Shown in pieces: positions 33,143-43,960 of a stretch of 64,000 bases of DNA. The notes under the pieces were generated by a model, which was not told where the DNA came from, did no database searches, and saw only the letters and a program-made list of their open reading frames with translations. Origin of the DNA: Notolepis coatsorum (lineage: Eukaryota > Chordata > Actinopteri > Aulopiformes > Paralepididae); the NCBI GenBank assembly GCA_963971535.1, contig OZ020598.1:95297315-95361314 (forward strand), given 5' to 3'. Position 1 is the first letter of the stretch; the number at the start of each line of letters is the position of its first letter. Position numbers and translations under genes: made by a program.

Positions 33143-33620
33143 GGCGGCTAGGTGGTGTAGTGGGCAAGGCACTCGCCACCAGTGTGGAGACGCTAGGATT
33201 TGCGTGTTCGAATCCAGCTCTCCACATTGTTTTCAGTTTAGCTGGTCGTCCGCAGTAATACACATTGGCCGTATTACGGGGAGGGAAACTGAAGGGTGGG
33301 GATCGGGCGTTGTGAACAAGCGACTCCTACAAGTCGGTTGGTGCGCCTGCGCAGTAGAATCAGGAAGTGTCGGGGGCAGCGTGAGCCTCCCACGCGTTAC
33401 TCCTCGACACAGAGATCGAGCTGCGCAGGTGAAAAGATGCGACTGCTGTTACCTCAAGTACCGGAGGGGACTTGTGCTATGTATGACTTAGTCCACATTG
33501 CAGCCGGCTTGTGGGAGGCAAGAAACAGCGTTCGTGACAGGGGAGGGTTGAATTGGATGATACGAAATTAGGGATGGGAGAAAATATAGAAAAATGGGAG
33601 AAAAAGTGGATAAAAAAAAA
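33143..33620 (+). mobile_element. tRNA-derived SINE, copy 1
   Basis: The 5' end is tRNA-like: GGCGGCTAGGTGGTGTAGTGG (A-box region) and the B box GTTCGAATCC at 33206-33215. The unrelated body ends in an A-rich tail. The exact 16-bp duplication AGGATTATGTCCTGAT flanks it (33127-33142 and 33621-33636). Copy 2 is at 49892-50377. RNA polymerase III transcription and mobilisation by a LINE are expected for this class. Confidence 0.92.
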
Positions 33621-33915
33621 AGGATTATGTCCTGATAATAGGGTTATGTCCTGATAATAGGGTTATGTCCTGATAATGATATGTCCTGATAATGATATGT
33701 CCTGATAATAGGCCTATGTCCTGATAATAGGCAGGTGTCCTGATAATAGGATTATGTCCTGATAATAGGGCTATGTCCTGATAATAGGATTATGTCCTGA
33801 TAATAGGGCTATGTCCTGATAATATCATTATCAGGACATAACCCTATTATCAGGACATAATCCTATTATCAGGACATAGCCCTATTATCAGGACATAATC
33901 CTATTATCAGGACTC
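33621..33915 (-). repeat. Tandem array, right half, with internal inversion
   Basis: The units read ATTATGTCCTGATAATAGG, the complement of the left half, until about 33822. There the orientation flips (ATAATATCATTATCAGGACA) and the units read forward again to about 33915. The array therefore contains long self-complementary stretches. Confidence 0.92.
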
Positions 33916-34745
33916 ACCCTTATTACGGGATATACCTCTGCCCTGAAATTTCACCTTCCTCAAGGGCAAATATGACAACTGACATAAAAATAACATCAAG
34001 TTACCTCCAACTGCATTTCAATAAGAAATTGCAATGAAACAGGCTCCTCTGAAAGTGCTTCCTTCTTGGTGGAGGTTTTGGTTTTGTTACTTTCGCTTCG
34101 TCAGGCCATCTCCACTTACAGGGTGGTGTAATAACGTAACGCAATAACGCAGCGTTACTTGGATTTTTTGATTTGAAGTCTTTATTTTGAACATGCAATG
34201 AATACAACAAACAATAACAAAAAAGAAAAACAACTCAATCTGCATGTTCGAAAAGGAGTAGGAATCATTCATTCATTCTCACTCCAAGAGCAGCGCCAAC
34301 CTCACACAGGAGAAAGAGAGAGAGAGAGAGAGAGTCGGGATGAATAGATGTGTGTGCTGTATTTTTGAGTGAATCCATTTCATTGTCAAGGCTTTCTCTC
34401 TACATGTTAACATGTAGCTATTTATGCTCAAAACGCTGCACAATTTACATAGACTGCAACGCTGTCTCTCTCCCTCAGACCTCTCAAACCATAGCAGCAC
34501 CATGGGCAGCAGCTAGAGCACTGAGTGTGTGTGTGTGCACACACACAGCTGTCCATGGAGAAATGCGTTGTAAGTTTTGAATTATATTTGCAAATGATGA
34601 TGAATAAAACAACAAAGCTGCACCTGCGGTAACAACTACTATTTATTTAGACCTGCTTCTAATTGAGGCCGTGTTTATTTGTCAAAACACGTAGCTATGA
34701 TTAAAGAGTTAAAGGGACCTGACGTTTCATTCGGACTGGGCTTTT
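33916..34745. other. No gene; simple repeats
   Basis: (GA)n lies at about 34313-34334 and a (GT)(CA) run at about 34524-34547. ACGTAACGCAATAACGCAGCG near 34133-34155 looks like a hAT-type terminal fragment, but no partner was found. Otherwise nothing recognised. Confidence 0.5.
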
Positions 34746-34747
34746 AT

Positions 34748-34925
34748 AAATGGTAAATGGACTGAGTTTATGTAGCGCTTTTTATCCAAAGCGCTTTACA
34801 ACTTGTGCCTCACATTCACCCATTCACTCACACGCTGACGGTGGAGGCGACCGCGCAAGGTGCCACCATTCTCAGTGGGAGCAGTTAGGGGTTAAGTGCC
34901 TTGCTCGAGGACACTACTACGTTTT
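34748..34925 (+). repeat. Common teleost dispersed repeat (AAATGGACTG...AGCGCTTT)
   Basis: Begins ATGGTAAATGGACTGAG, has the AGCGCTTT..AAAGCGCTTTACAA palindrome, CATTCACCCATTCACTCACAC, and ends GTTAAGTGCCTTGCTCGAGG. I recognise this as a frequent repeat in fish genomes; its class is not certain. Confidence 0.7.
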
Positions 34926-35254
34926 ACTTTAGAAAGATAGACGGACGTCCTTTAATCTGATATCAATTTGTTAATTTGATTGCGTCTGTCCTTATCTTGT
35001 ATTGTACAATAACTGTTGCAATAATCTTTTACATGTATAAACCACGCCCACTTCTGCTCTTCTATCTATCGCCTGCTTATGTACTTAGTCAAATATAGAC
35101 TAGGTTAAACACAGGTTCATTATACCCAAACAGGTACAAGTAGATCAAGAGTTACAGCAGATGACTCAATGGAGACATTGGCCTGATGTGTCCCCAGAGA
35201 GCTCCTAGAATCCAGTGAGAAGTGGGTCTTTATGGCGGAGAGAAAGGGATTCTG

Positions 35255-35350
35255 GGTACATTTAGTCATTTAGCTGACACTTTTATCCAAAGCGACTTAC
35301 ATGTTCTGTACGACAAGTCATCAGGAAGGGCACAACTCTATCAGCTGAGC
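35255..35350 (+). repeat. Second common teleost repeat (TTAGCTGACACTTTTATCC)
   Basis: TTTAGCTGACACTTTTATCC and AAAGCGACTTACA are followed by a GGGCACAACTCTATCAGC remnant. This resembles another widespread fish repeat. Confidence 0.6.
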
Positions 35351-35429
35351 AACAATGTTCATCAAAGTGTTGAGTGCTATAGTGTAGGTTAGTTTATTAA
35401 GTGTATGGATCCAACGCGATACAGTAGAA

Positions 35430-35760
35430 CTCCATGATCAGCGGGGCTCAGACGCTCCAGAATGAACTGTGGTAACCCCGGCTGGATCAGTGGACTGGAA
35501 AATGTGGAGTACCGGATTTTTTTCCCCATCCATTTTCATTGAGTCCATTCCAAAATCCCTTATGTCATCTGGGAGACGATAGGGGGCGCTTTTTTCCACA
35601 TATGATCGCCGGCGGCGCTCGGGTATACTCTGGTAGGCTCGCGTCATGCAATATGATTTCAGATCGCTAAAAAAAGAAATCCGAGAAATCTCATGAGTGG
35701 CTTTCAACATAACTATCAGAAACCCGAGATATCTTGTGTGTGGCAGTGAAAGTGTTAATA
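35430..35760 (+). repeat. Repeat W fragment
   Basis: Aligns by eye with 36470-36802: ATGTGGAGT, CATTTTCATTGAGT, TGGGAGACGATAGGGGGCGC and ATATGATTTCAGATCGC are shared, and it ends in GTTAA near 35757. It lies just left of copy W1. Confidence 0.75.
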
Positions 35761-35862
35761 GCGTTATAAATATGGAATAAAACAATAACAACTCGCCACG
35801 AGTTAAGGTCCTCAACGGGTGGAATCGAATCACGAGTTAACACGTGCTTGGGCGGCAAAGTG

Positions 35863-36802
35863 TTAACACTTTGACTGCCCAAGCTTAATTCCTTTTTACC
35901 CCCTTGAATGCCCAAGGCCACTTCAATGTTAACGCTAATATCGCCTAATCTATGTTTTAAATTATGGCTATGTGTCTAATCTGCCAGTCGCATTATCAAT
36001 GACCTATTTCCAGTCAACATTGTTGAAGCAGATTGTTTTTTTATCGGTTCATTTCCGTTTCACAGCATTTAGAAAACCCCTCGTTTTCACGGAGAAAAAA
36101 GAGGTTTCCATGATAATCGCCTTTTACTGGAATATTCTAGAACGTTGTCATTGTTCGGCCTATTTATGAATCGTTTTTAAAAAAACGCTAGTTTATCGAT
36201 AGTATATGTGTACGCATGCACGCTCGTGGCGCGCGCTGGAAATCGCTTCTCCTATTTCCTGACGGCGCGCATAGTCAAACAGACATATCACATAATCACA
36301 TAAAAGCTTATATATCCGTGAAAACGAGTCTGATTATCCTTAGACTTGTAACATAGATTCCTTACCTGAGATCAGATGGTATCCAAATGGATTATTCCAA
36401 TTCCTGATCGCCATTCGAAAAAATCGATATTTTTATTGATTCACCGTGTATACAGTAAAACACAGATTCCCCGCGGCTCTGAGAGTCCAGCATGAAGCTG
36501 GTAGATGCCGGCTGCGTGAGTGAAAAGTAAAATGTGGAGTGTGGTTTTTTTTTTCTCATTCATTTTCATTGAGTTCAATCCAAAAGGGTGAATTACCACC
36601 TGGGAGACGATAGGGGGCGCTTTTTTCACATCTGAGCGCCTGAGGTAGCTGAATTTCCAACGGTAGACTTGGTTGATGAAATATGATTTCAGATCGCAAA
36701 AAAAAAAGAAAAAAATAGAAAATACGAGAATTCTCGTGAGTGGGCATTCAACCCGCAGGGGGTAAACCCGAGAAATCTCGGGCGTGGCATGCAAAGTGTT
36801 AA
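35863..36802 (+). mobile_element. Repeat W copy 1, TTAA element
   Basis: Begins TTAACACTTTGACTGCCC and ends GGGCGTGGCATGCAAAGTGTTAA, giving TTAA duplication and a CACTTTG inverted end that resembles those of repeat X. Length is about 940 bp and there is no transposase. Partial copies are at 35430-35760 (same strand) and 40019-40450 (opposite strand). Confidence 0.7.
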
Positions 36803-37226
36803 TGACAGTCTGTGTGTTTTAGGAACCATAAATCCCCAGTTCGGCAAAGATGGCAGGTTTCTTGGTATTTTCTTTTTTAGTCGGCTACAAACGTGGGTAG
36901 AGACTGGCATTGGCGCTTGTGTCCTCTCGGGAGCACGTCTCTGGCTCAGAGGAGTGGCTGTATAACAGGTACTTCTTCTGCCCAGAGAGTTCCAGTGCAT
37001 GAGTACCCCCTGCATGTAGTAGCACGAATATTGAGGTTTTGATGTATTTAGTTAGTTAGGCCCTGTAGTTAGTCAGGGGGGGAGGTTTCATTTGATCAGA
37101 CTGTTTGTTTTTCCTTGGTATTCACGCTTCATTGTCCCAGCATAGGTTTTGTTTGTTTGTAGGCCTACAGTGGCGTATGGCACTTTGTTTGAGTGTGGCA
37201 CACTTTGTTTAGGCCAATAGTGCACT

Positions 37227-38200
37227 ATGGCACTCAGTTTTGAGAGGCAGAAGGAACTTCTGCTACGAGAGTTGGCTTTGGAGGAGATTAAGCAAAAGGC
37301 TGAGCTTGCCAAAATAGATCTGCAGCATAGGGAGCTAGATTTATTGTTTTCTCCTCGTCCAACGTGGTCTGTGTTCCCTGTTCCTGTGCGTAACATTTCA
37401 GGTTTGGGAAGTGGTGATGTGCAGAGAGGTGTGTGCGCTGAGTTGCCTGTTGATGGTGTGGACATCAAACTGGGTGACAGTCTTGCCGGGGTGTAGTCAC
37501 CCATGACTCTCCTAGTCCAGACTCACATGACTCTCCTAGTCCAGACTCACAAGACTCTCCTAGTCCAGACCCACAAGACTCTCCTAGTCCTATGTTTGAT
37601 GATGTTGACAATGACAACATATCAGATGTTGTCATTGAGCATCCAGCCTGTGCAGCAACACAGGCAATGACAGCAACGTGTGATGCGCAGGGGGATACCC
37701 GAGGCGCGGATGTTGAAGCTGTTCATATTAATTTGGTTCTGCCTGCGAGGTTTCAGTCCATGTCGCAGACTAAATTAGTTAGAAAGCAGGACAGTGATCC
37801 GGCTTTAGAAGGGCTGTTAGATACGGCCGTGCCATTTGAAAAGATTATTGAGACAAATGTTGTTGGCAGGAATGCAATAACATGTGAACATATGAACCTC
37901 TTTAAGCCCACCACCTTTTGCCCATCTAAAGGGGGGGGGGGGATAATGGGGAATGCATTAATGTTTCTCTCTGTTCCACCTCTCCAGTGGCTGTTCCTGA
38001 GAAGGGACTGCCATGGCTCCTACTGGCTTCCAGAGAGGTCGCCCAGGAGATCACAGGGTTTAGCCCTAATGACCTGAGGTTTGGTCAGAAAGTTGGTGGT
38101 CCCAATCCTGTTCATGAGACTATTCAGAGTGAGATGGTTGGGAAGGAGAAAATGAAAATGGGAAAAAATCAGAAAGGAAAAGAGAAGGAAAAAAAAGAAG
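37227..38200 (+). pseudogene. Gypsy gag-pol remnant with internal deletions
   Basis: 37227-37496 encodes a Glu/Leu/Lys-rich helix (FERQKELLLRELALEEIKQK) joined to LPVDGVDIKLGDSLAG, a motif found near the protease end of fish Gypsy elements. 37960-38080 encodes LPWLLLASREV..ITGFSPNDLRFG across a frame break, the end of the integrase core. The protein between these, including RT, is absent. A G10 run near 37930 adds a frameshift. Confidence 0.6.
37497..37595 (+). repeat. Tandem 27-bp repeat inside the Gypsy remnant
   Basis: ACTCTCCTAGTCCAGAC with CA(C/T)..A occurs in about 3.5 units (27 bp each), keeping the reading frame. Confidence 0.85.
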
Positions 38201-38364
38201 ATAAAGTCTCTTTATGGTTATTGTGTTGAGATAAATGAGGTGGTTGTGCCCGCAACTTTTCAACACCTAATGACATGCGTCTGGGCGTGGTTGACCATTT
38301 AAGTTTAAATGGTAGAGTGACCCGATGGGGTTGACTCCATTGTTTTGAAGTACATTTCATCTTT

Positions 38365-39315
38365 TAACCCTTTAATCGCCGTCGACGCTGAAACACGTCA
38401 TTCCCGCCATGCTCATTCTGCCGTTGACGCTGGACAGCGTCTTTGATATCAATATTTCAAAAATCTGTGATCGAAATCATATTTCTCCCCCGGAGACATG
38501 AGATGTACTGGTGAGCCCCTATCAACTCTCTAACGGTTCAAGAGCGCCATCTGGTGGCCGATCGGCCTGATCGCCCAGGGAAGAAACAGGAAGTGGAAGC
38601 TGGTGCTCATTTCAATTTGGTCCGATCACTCGCTATATGTCCCGGGACTCGATCTCGACACAATGGATAGCGATCCGTTGCCAATAACTCGATAAACATG
38701 ATTTGGACGTATATACTATTATACAACCTGGAAATGGATCGGGTATTTCTACATCCCATAATAGAAACAATTCTGTTCCACGCTCATCTCGCAACGGCGA
38801 GAGGAAGCTACGGTGAGTTTCAGCGTTATTTTTTAATGTCTTCTATACTAACTGCTCTAATGATCATATCACCCACACTAGATGAATGATATAACGTTGC
38901 CCACGGAATTATAAACGACCCCCCGCCCATCCGGTCAACATCAGATCATACGTAGTAACTTCTAGAAGTACGTGCAGTTGAAATTCTTTATCTCGCGCCG
39001 ATTGCTATCAAACTGTATACAATCATCAATATAATGCATTTAGGGCTATAAATCACGTTCTGGAGAAAGCTGCAGAAAACGATAAAAACATACTTATACT
39101 TTAGACCGTATTTTAGTATGAATATGTGAATGAAAAAGTAACATTGCTACACCCTGAACAATAGATATAGGACTTTGAATGGGCCATGGTAATGTCAATT
39201 TAGCAATACAATTTAAAAAGTTATAGCCCTGCAAAGAAGGGGAACTTCTCCATGTTAAATAGGGCTGGCGAGGGATGGTAAATTATTAATTTAACCCCGG
39301 CGATCAAAGTGTTAA
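38365..39315 (+). mobile_element. Repeat X copy B
   Basis: TTAACCCTTTAATCGCCG at the left and CGGCGATCAAAGTGTTAA at the right; about 951 bp. It carries all internal landmarks of X and a 63-codon ORF at 38698 that recurs at 41604 and 59830. Confidence 0.8.
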
Positions 39316-39560
39316 CATCCTGTGTTCTTCTCGTCTCGTTTGTTCCCCAATCTCTTCTATCTCTTGCTCTCTTAATTTGCTTCTTAGGATCCTATGTTGC
39401 AGAGAGTGGAGGCAGGATGGTCAGGGGAATGGATCAAAGGGTTAAACAGGATTTGATTTGTGATTTGAAATTAGAACTGTTGAAAAAATATTATTGTTAC
39501 ATTTGGGCTAGTTTGTTTGTAAAATAAAATGTAATTTGGTAATAGGGTAGAACCCTTATC

Positions 39561-39573
39561 TTTAGGGGGAGGG
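39561..39573 (+). promoter_or_regulatory. Polypurine tract of the Gypsy element
   Basis: TTTAGGGGGAGGG directly precedes the LTR start TGTGACGACC, the normal plus-strand priming site. Confidence 0.8.
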
Positions 39574-39942
39574 TGTGACGACCCCCACTCTACCTGCAAA
39601 TGGGGAGTCTTCTGACTCAAAGAGCATGGTGGAGTGGGTAGGTTGTTAACCCAATTACCCTCACCTGTGCAGTGCAGAGAGCTGCCTGCACACACAGTAT
39701 ATATGTTTCCCTTGTCTAACCCTTCTGTCTGCTTCCCCCATCTGCTTCTCCCATCAAACAGGACAGGTTGTATCAGCCACCAAGTGAACCAACTTGGAAT
39801 CCTCTGTCCATTCTGTTATACACATTTCATTGTTCATGTCCTTATGCTTTTGTTTGTTTAGATAGGATTAAATAAATTCTTTGTTAAATTGTTATCACGT
39901 GTGTTGACTCCCTTTATATGATAACCTCTGGTTCGTCTTACA
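39574..39942 (+). repeat. Gypsy 3' LTR
   Basis: 369 bp from TGTGACGACCCCC to GTTCGTCTTACA, with AATAAA at 39871-39876 inside. Confidence 0.75.
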
Positions 39943-40018
39943 TCTGCAGTGCAGCTCGGCGACCTTGAATAGGTTATTAAAATGGAATAAAAGCCAAAAC
40001 AACCTTGCCGGTTGGTCC

Positions 40019-40450
40019 CTTAAAACTTTGGATGCCAGCCACGACATAACGTGTTATCAGCCCGCCCCCTGAATGCCCACGAATTTTTTTTTTAATTAGC
40101 GATCTGAATTCATATTTCATCAACCAAGTCTATTGTTGGGAAACCAGCCCCATCAGGAGCTCAGATGTGAAAAAGCACCCCCTATCGTCTCCCAGATGGT
40201 AATGCACCCTTTTGGAATGGACTCAATGAAAATGGATGAGAAAAGAAAAATCCAGAATCCACATTTTACTTCTCACGCATGGAACCGGAGATAATCCCAG
40301 TCATTGTGGACCATCAGAACAGCGTGAAATATGTGTTTGCAGTATGTAGCGTTGGATCAATAAAAGCTATCGATTTTTGGAATGGCGATCAGGGATTGGA
40401 ATGATCTTTTTGGATAACATCTGATCTCAGGTAAGGAATCTATTTTACCA
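40019..40450 (-). repeat. Repeat W copy 3, reverse orientation
   Basis: The reverse complement matches W: GCGATCTGAATTCATATTTC, AGGGGGTGCTTTTTCACATC on the minus strand, TGGGAGACGATAGGGGGTGC, and CATTTTCATTGAGTCCATTC. It begins TTAAAACTTTGGATGCC at the plus-left end. Confidence 0.7.
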
Positions 40451-40804
40451 GTCTTAGGATAATCAGACCCGTTTTCACAGAGATATATAAGCTTTTCCCC
40501 TGTGTGTGGCTGTGTGGCTGTGCGAGCGATCAGGAACTAAGGGGCCTTTCTCACTCACCAATCGGGATCGAATCAGCGCCCCCGGGGACAGGGGGGGGAG
40601 TGTTCTCACTCAGACGGACACACCCCTTTTGGGAGCGAAGCGGCGCTGATTTGTTTTACCCCCCGCTGAACCTGGGACGGTTGGAATAGGTGGTTTCGGA
40701 TGCGGGCCAGTGGGAGCGGGGGGCGTGGTTTTGCGAGCTTGTACCAAAACACGGACGTGGCTTGCTGCTGACACAACGTCATAACTATTCGACCGAGAAA
40801 AAAC

Positions 40805-41224
40805 ATGACTAGCAAAGGGTCACTGTGGTCGGCTGCCGAAATTGAATGTTTGCTGGCATTTTGGGCTGACGAGAGCATTCAGCAACAGCTGGGCAAGACG
40901 CATAAAAATGCGGATATTTATGGGAAATTTGCCGATCATCTGGCTGTGCATGGATTCATCAGATCGGTCGAACAATGTCGAACGAAAGTAAAGAAGATGA
41001 GGCTGCAGTACTTAAAAGTACGTGATGTGGTGCGCAAATCCGGCAGCTCGTCTGATGAGAAGGACAAATTTCTGTGGTACGAGGCAGTGGACAACATACT
41101 CAGCAGCAAACCGTCCAGTGACCCCTCCGTTGTTGAGTCAGAACCAACAACAACAACAACGGAGGTGGAGAACACGCCACCGGTGCCCGACCAACCATCG
41201 AGTCCATGCGAGTACAAAGTTTAG
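40805..41224 (+). CDS. Myb/SANT-like DNA-binding protein of Harbinger type
   Basis: 140 codons. Residues 5-95 form a Myb/SANT-like domain of the MSANTD/NAIF1 type: WSAAEIECLLAFWADE, then IRSVEQCRTKVKKMRLQY and the FLWYEAVD end. The tail is Ser/Thr/Pro-rich. In PIF/Harbinger transposons a protein of this kind helps bring the DDE transposase to DNA. No Harbinger transposase is visible in the window. The flank at 40538 (GGGGCCTTTCTCACTCACC) resembles a Harbinger terminal repeat, but its partner was not found. It may be a first exon: the sequence after its end (ACAAAGTTTAGCAATTATATTC) recurs after the possible exon at 44051-44158. Confidence 0.7.
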   Translation: MTSKGSLWSAAEIECLLAFWADESIQQQLGKTHKNADIYGKFADHLAVHGFIRSVEQCRTKVKKMRLQYLKVRDVVRKSGSSSDEKDKFLWYEAVDNILSSKPSSDPSVVESEPTTTTTEVENTPPVPDQPSSPCEYKV

Positions 41225-41239
41225 CAATTATATTCATCT

Positions 41240-41290
41240 ATATTTCATGATGTAAACAAGACGAAAGTTTTTTCTCTGGTCTGCATCCCC
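41240..41290 (+). repeat. LINE-tail repeat, left piece, split by X-C
   Basis: ATGATGTAAACAAGACGAAAG and GGTCTGCATCCCC precede the TTAA of X-C; the repeat resumes as CAATTGTGTGTCGAGCCGTA after 43311. Confidence 0.85.
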
Positions 41291-42036
41291 TTAACACTAT
41301 GATCGCCGTGGACGAGTTTACACGTCATTCCTAGCCATGCTCATTCTGCCGAAGACGCCGTAACTCGTCTTTGATGTCAATATTTAACAAATCTGTCATC
41401 AAAATCATATTTCCTTTCCAGAGCCCTGAGACACACTGCAAAGCTCCACTCAACTCTCTAGCGGTTCAAGAGCGCCATCTGGTGGCCGATCGGCAGATCG
41501 CCAGCCGGAAATTAACCTTTGAACTGGTAGTGCTCATCCATATGTGGTCCGGGCACTCGCTATCGTTAGAGAGACTCCGTATTGACACAGTGAACATCGA
41601 TCGGTGCAAATAACTCGAAAAAACAACATGATTTGGACGTATATACTATTATACAACCTGGAAATGGATCGGGCATTTCTCCATCCCATAATAGAAAAAA
41701 TTATGTTCCACGCTCATCTGCCAGCGGCGCGAGGAAGCCATGGTAAGATTCAGCGTTATATTCTAACGTCTTCTATACTAACTGATCTGATGAACATATG
41801 ACCCACACTAGATGAATCATCTAACACTGCCCACGGAATTATAAACGATCCCCTGCCCATCCGGTCATCATCAGATGATGCATAGAAACTTCTAGAACCA
41901 CGTCCAGTTGACATTTTTTATCTCGCACAGATTCCTACCAAACTGTATTTGATCATCAATATAATGCATTTAGGGCTATACATCACGTTCTGAAGAAAGC
42001 TGCAGAAAACGATAAAAACATACTTATACTTTAGAC

Positions 42037-43091
42037 CAGTGTTTCTCAACTGGTGGGTCGCGACCCAAAAGTGGGTCGCGGGGCCATTTTGAGTGGGTCA
42101 CGGATGTATGTGTAAAAAAAAAAAAAAAAAAATTCACTACCTATCTTTGTGAAAGTGGCTTCTCAGCTCTGGTCCAGCTGAAGACAAAGCGGAGGAACAG
42201 ATTGGACATTGAGCATGACCTCAGAGTTGCTTTGTCTACCATCACCCCAGACTTTGAGACTCTTGTCAGGAGCAAACATCATCCCCAGTTATTCAATTAG
42301 TTCCCTGCATGTTAAGCTAAGAAGTCTGCTAAGAAGGATATATTATTTATTATTATTATTATTATTTTATTTCATTGTGTTTTTAGCCCTTAGTTGCACT
42401 TTTGTTGCAACCCCAGTTATCCCATTAGTTCCCCCAAACGTAGGTCTGTTATGTTAAGCTAAGAAATCTGCTAAGAAGCATTTTATTTATTATTATTTTA
42501 TTTCATTGGGTTTTTAGCCCTAGTTGCACTTTTATTGTAATCCCAGTTATCCCATCATTAGTTCCCCCAAACTTAGGTCTGTTATGTTAAGCTAAGAAGT
42601 CTGCTAAGAAGCATAATTATTTATTATTATTATTTAATTTCATTGGGTTTTTAGCCCTAGTTGCACTTTTGTTGCAACCCCAGTTACCCCATTAGTTCCC
42701 CCAAACTTAGGTCTGTTATGTTAAGCTAAGAAATCTGCTAAGAAGCATATTATTTATTATTATTTTATTTCATTGGGTTTTAGCCCTAGTTGCACTTTTG
42801 TTGCAAACTCAGTTATCCCATTAGTTCCCCCAAATTTAGGTCTGTTATGTTAAGCTAAGAAATCTGCTAAGAAGCATATATTATGTATTATTCTTTTATT
42901 TCATTGGGTTTTTAGCAATAGTTGCACTTTTGTTGCACTTTTTTGTGTTTATTTCATGTTTTGAAAGATTGCGTATTACTGCAAATTTTTATTTTTTTTA
43001 CATAAATCATAGTGGTTCAAAATTTTGGGTCGCGACTTAATGACAAAGGAAAATGTTGGGTCCCGAGGCTAGACCAGTTGAGAACCACTGC
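42037..43091 (+). mobile_element. hAT element nested in X-C
   Basis: CAGTGTTTCTCAACTGGT at 42037 and GGTTGAGAACCACTG ending at 43091, with the exact 8-bp duplication CTTTAGAC (42029-42036, 43092-43099). Length is 1055 bp. 42135-42290 encodes a hAT dimerisation-domain remnant (TYLCESGFSALVQLK). GTGGGTCGCG repeats lie near both ends. The middle is a tandem array. Confidence 0.92.
42275..42930 (+). repeat. Five ~125-bp tandem units inside the hAT
   Basis: Each unit has CCCCAGTTATCCCATTAGTT, TGTTATGTTAAGCTAAGAA, TCTGCTAAGAAGCAT, a TTATTATT run and TTTTAGCCCTAGTTGCACTT. The units differ by small indels. Confidence 0.9.
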
Positions 43092-43311
43092 TTTAGACCA
43101 TATTTTAGTATGAATATGTGAATGAAAAAGTTTAACGTTGCTACACCCTGAACAATACATATAGGACATTGAATGGGCCATAATAATGGCAATTTAGCAA
43201 TAGAATTTAAAAAGTTATAGCCCTGCAAAGAAGGGGAACTTCTCCATAGACAAATAGAGCTGGCGAGGGATGGTAAATTATGAATTTAACCCATGGCGAT
43301 TAAAGTGTTAA

Positions 43312-43960
43312 CAATTGTGTGTCGAGCCGTACTGTATTGTACCCATTCTGCAATCTGTTAATAACGTTTTCAATCAAGTTTTCAATCAATGCAAGGTTAC
43401 TCAAGTTCAAGTTTCAAGTTTCTTTAATAGTTGTCATACAGAAGTACAGAATACTTTTATACAAAATGCTTCTTACTGTTGCGCTCCAGAGACTGTGCAA
43501 GACAAGATAAGTATGAAATAAAATAACATAGTAAAATTAGAAGTAAAAAAAATGAGGTCACAGTGTTCAGTTTAGACATATGTACAATGTTCGATGCAGA
43601 ATAGACGTAGTTACCATACAATATACAATACTGTGCAGTGTACTAATATACAATACTATATAGTGCAAGGCAGAAATGGAGAATGGGACGAGGTGCAATT
43701 TAGGTAGTGCAAATCCTTTATCAATAAATATAAAGTGTAAGTGTGTTTGTGTGATCTAAGTGTGGAGAGTGGGTGCTGCAGTGTGTTGTTTGTTTGAGTG
43801 AGTGTGTGTGGGTGTGTGTGCTGTGTGCATTTGATGGTTGTTGCATAGTGATTATTGTTCGTTTAGCGATTATTGTTCGTTTAGCAGCCTGTATTTCCTT
43901 CTGTTATACAGGGCAGTGATTAGACTGCATAGATGTTATGTAGTTGGTTTTATACAAATA
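43312..43960. other. LINE-tail repeat then LINE 3' UTR-like DNA
   Basis: 43312-43390 is the rest of the tail repeat split by X-C. 43395-43720 (TCAAGTTTCTTTAATAG..., repeated ATACAATACT and GTGCA motifs) resembles, on the minus strand, the 3' UTRs that follow LINE C-termini at 21640-21757 and 45005-45219. There is no ORF. A GTGTGTGTGG stretch lies near 43800-43825. Confidence 0.45.

Larger units (their letters stand above)
36803..39942 (+). mobile_element. Deleted Gypsy-type LTR element, 3' LTR retained
   Basis: Gag-pol remnants (37227-38200) are followed by a polypurine tract and a 3' LTR. Most of pol is missing: only a protease edge and an integrase edge remain. Repeat X-B (38365-39315) is inserted between the coding remnant and the LTR. 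No 5' LTR was found; W1 abuts the left side. Confidence 0.65.
41291..43311 (+). mobile_element. Repeat X copy C, with a hAT inside
   Basis: TTAACACTATGATCGCCG at left and GGCGATTAAAGTGTTAA at right. Without the hAT (42037-43099 including one target copy) it is about 960 bp. It inserted in the TTAA of the LINE-tail repeat, which gives a clean order: tail repeat, then X-C, then hAT. Confidence 0.85.

Noticed and set aside
33143-33215. Functional tRNA gene
   Set aside because: The tRNA-like part lacks a proper acceptor stem and is fused to a SINE body with a poly(A) tail and target duplications.
32960-33915. CRISPR-like regularly spaced repeats
   Set aside because: Units are contiguous tandem repeats with no unique spacers, in a eukaryotic context.
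34313-34547. Promoter-like GA and GT runs
   Set aside because: Simple repeats with no adjacent gene.
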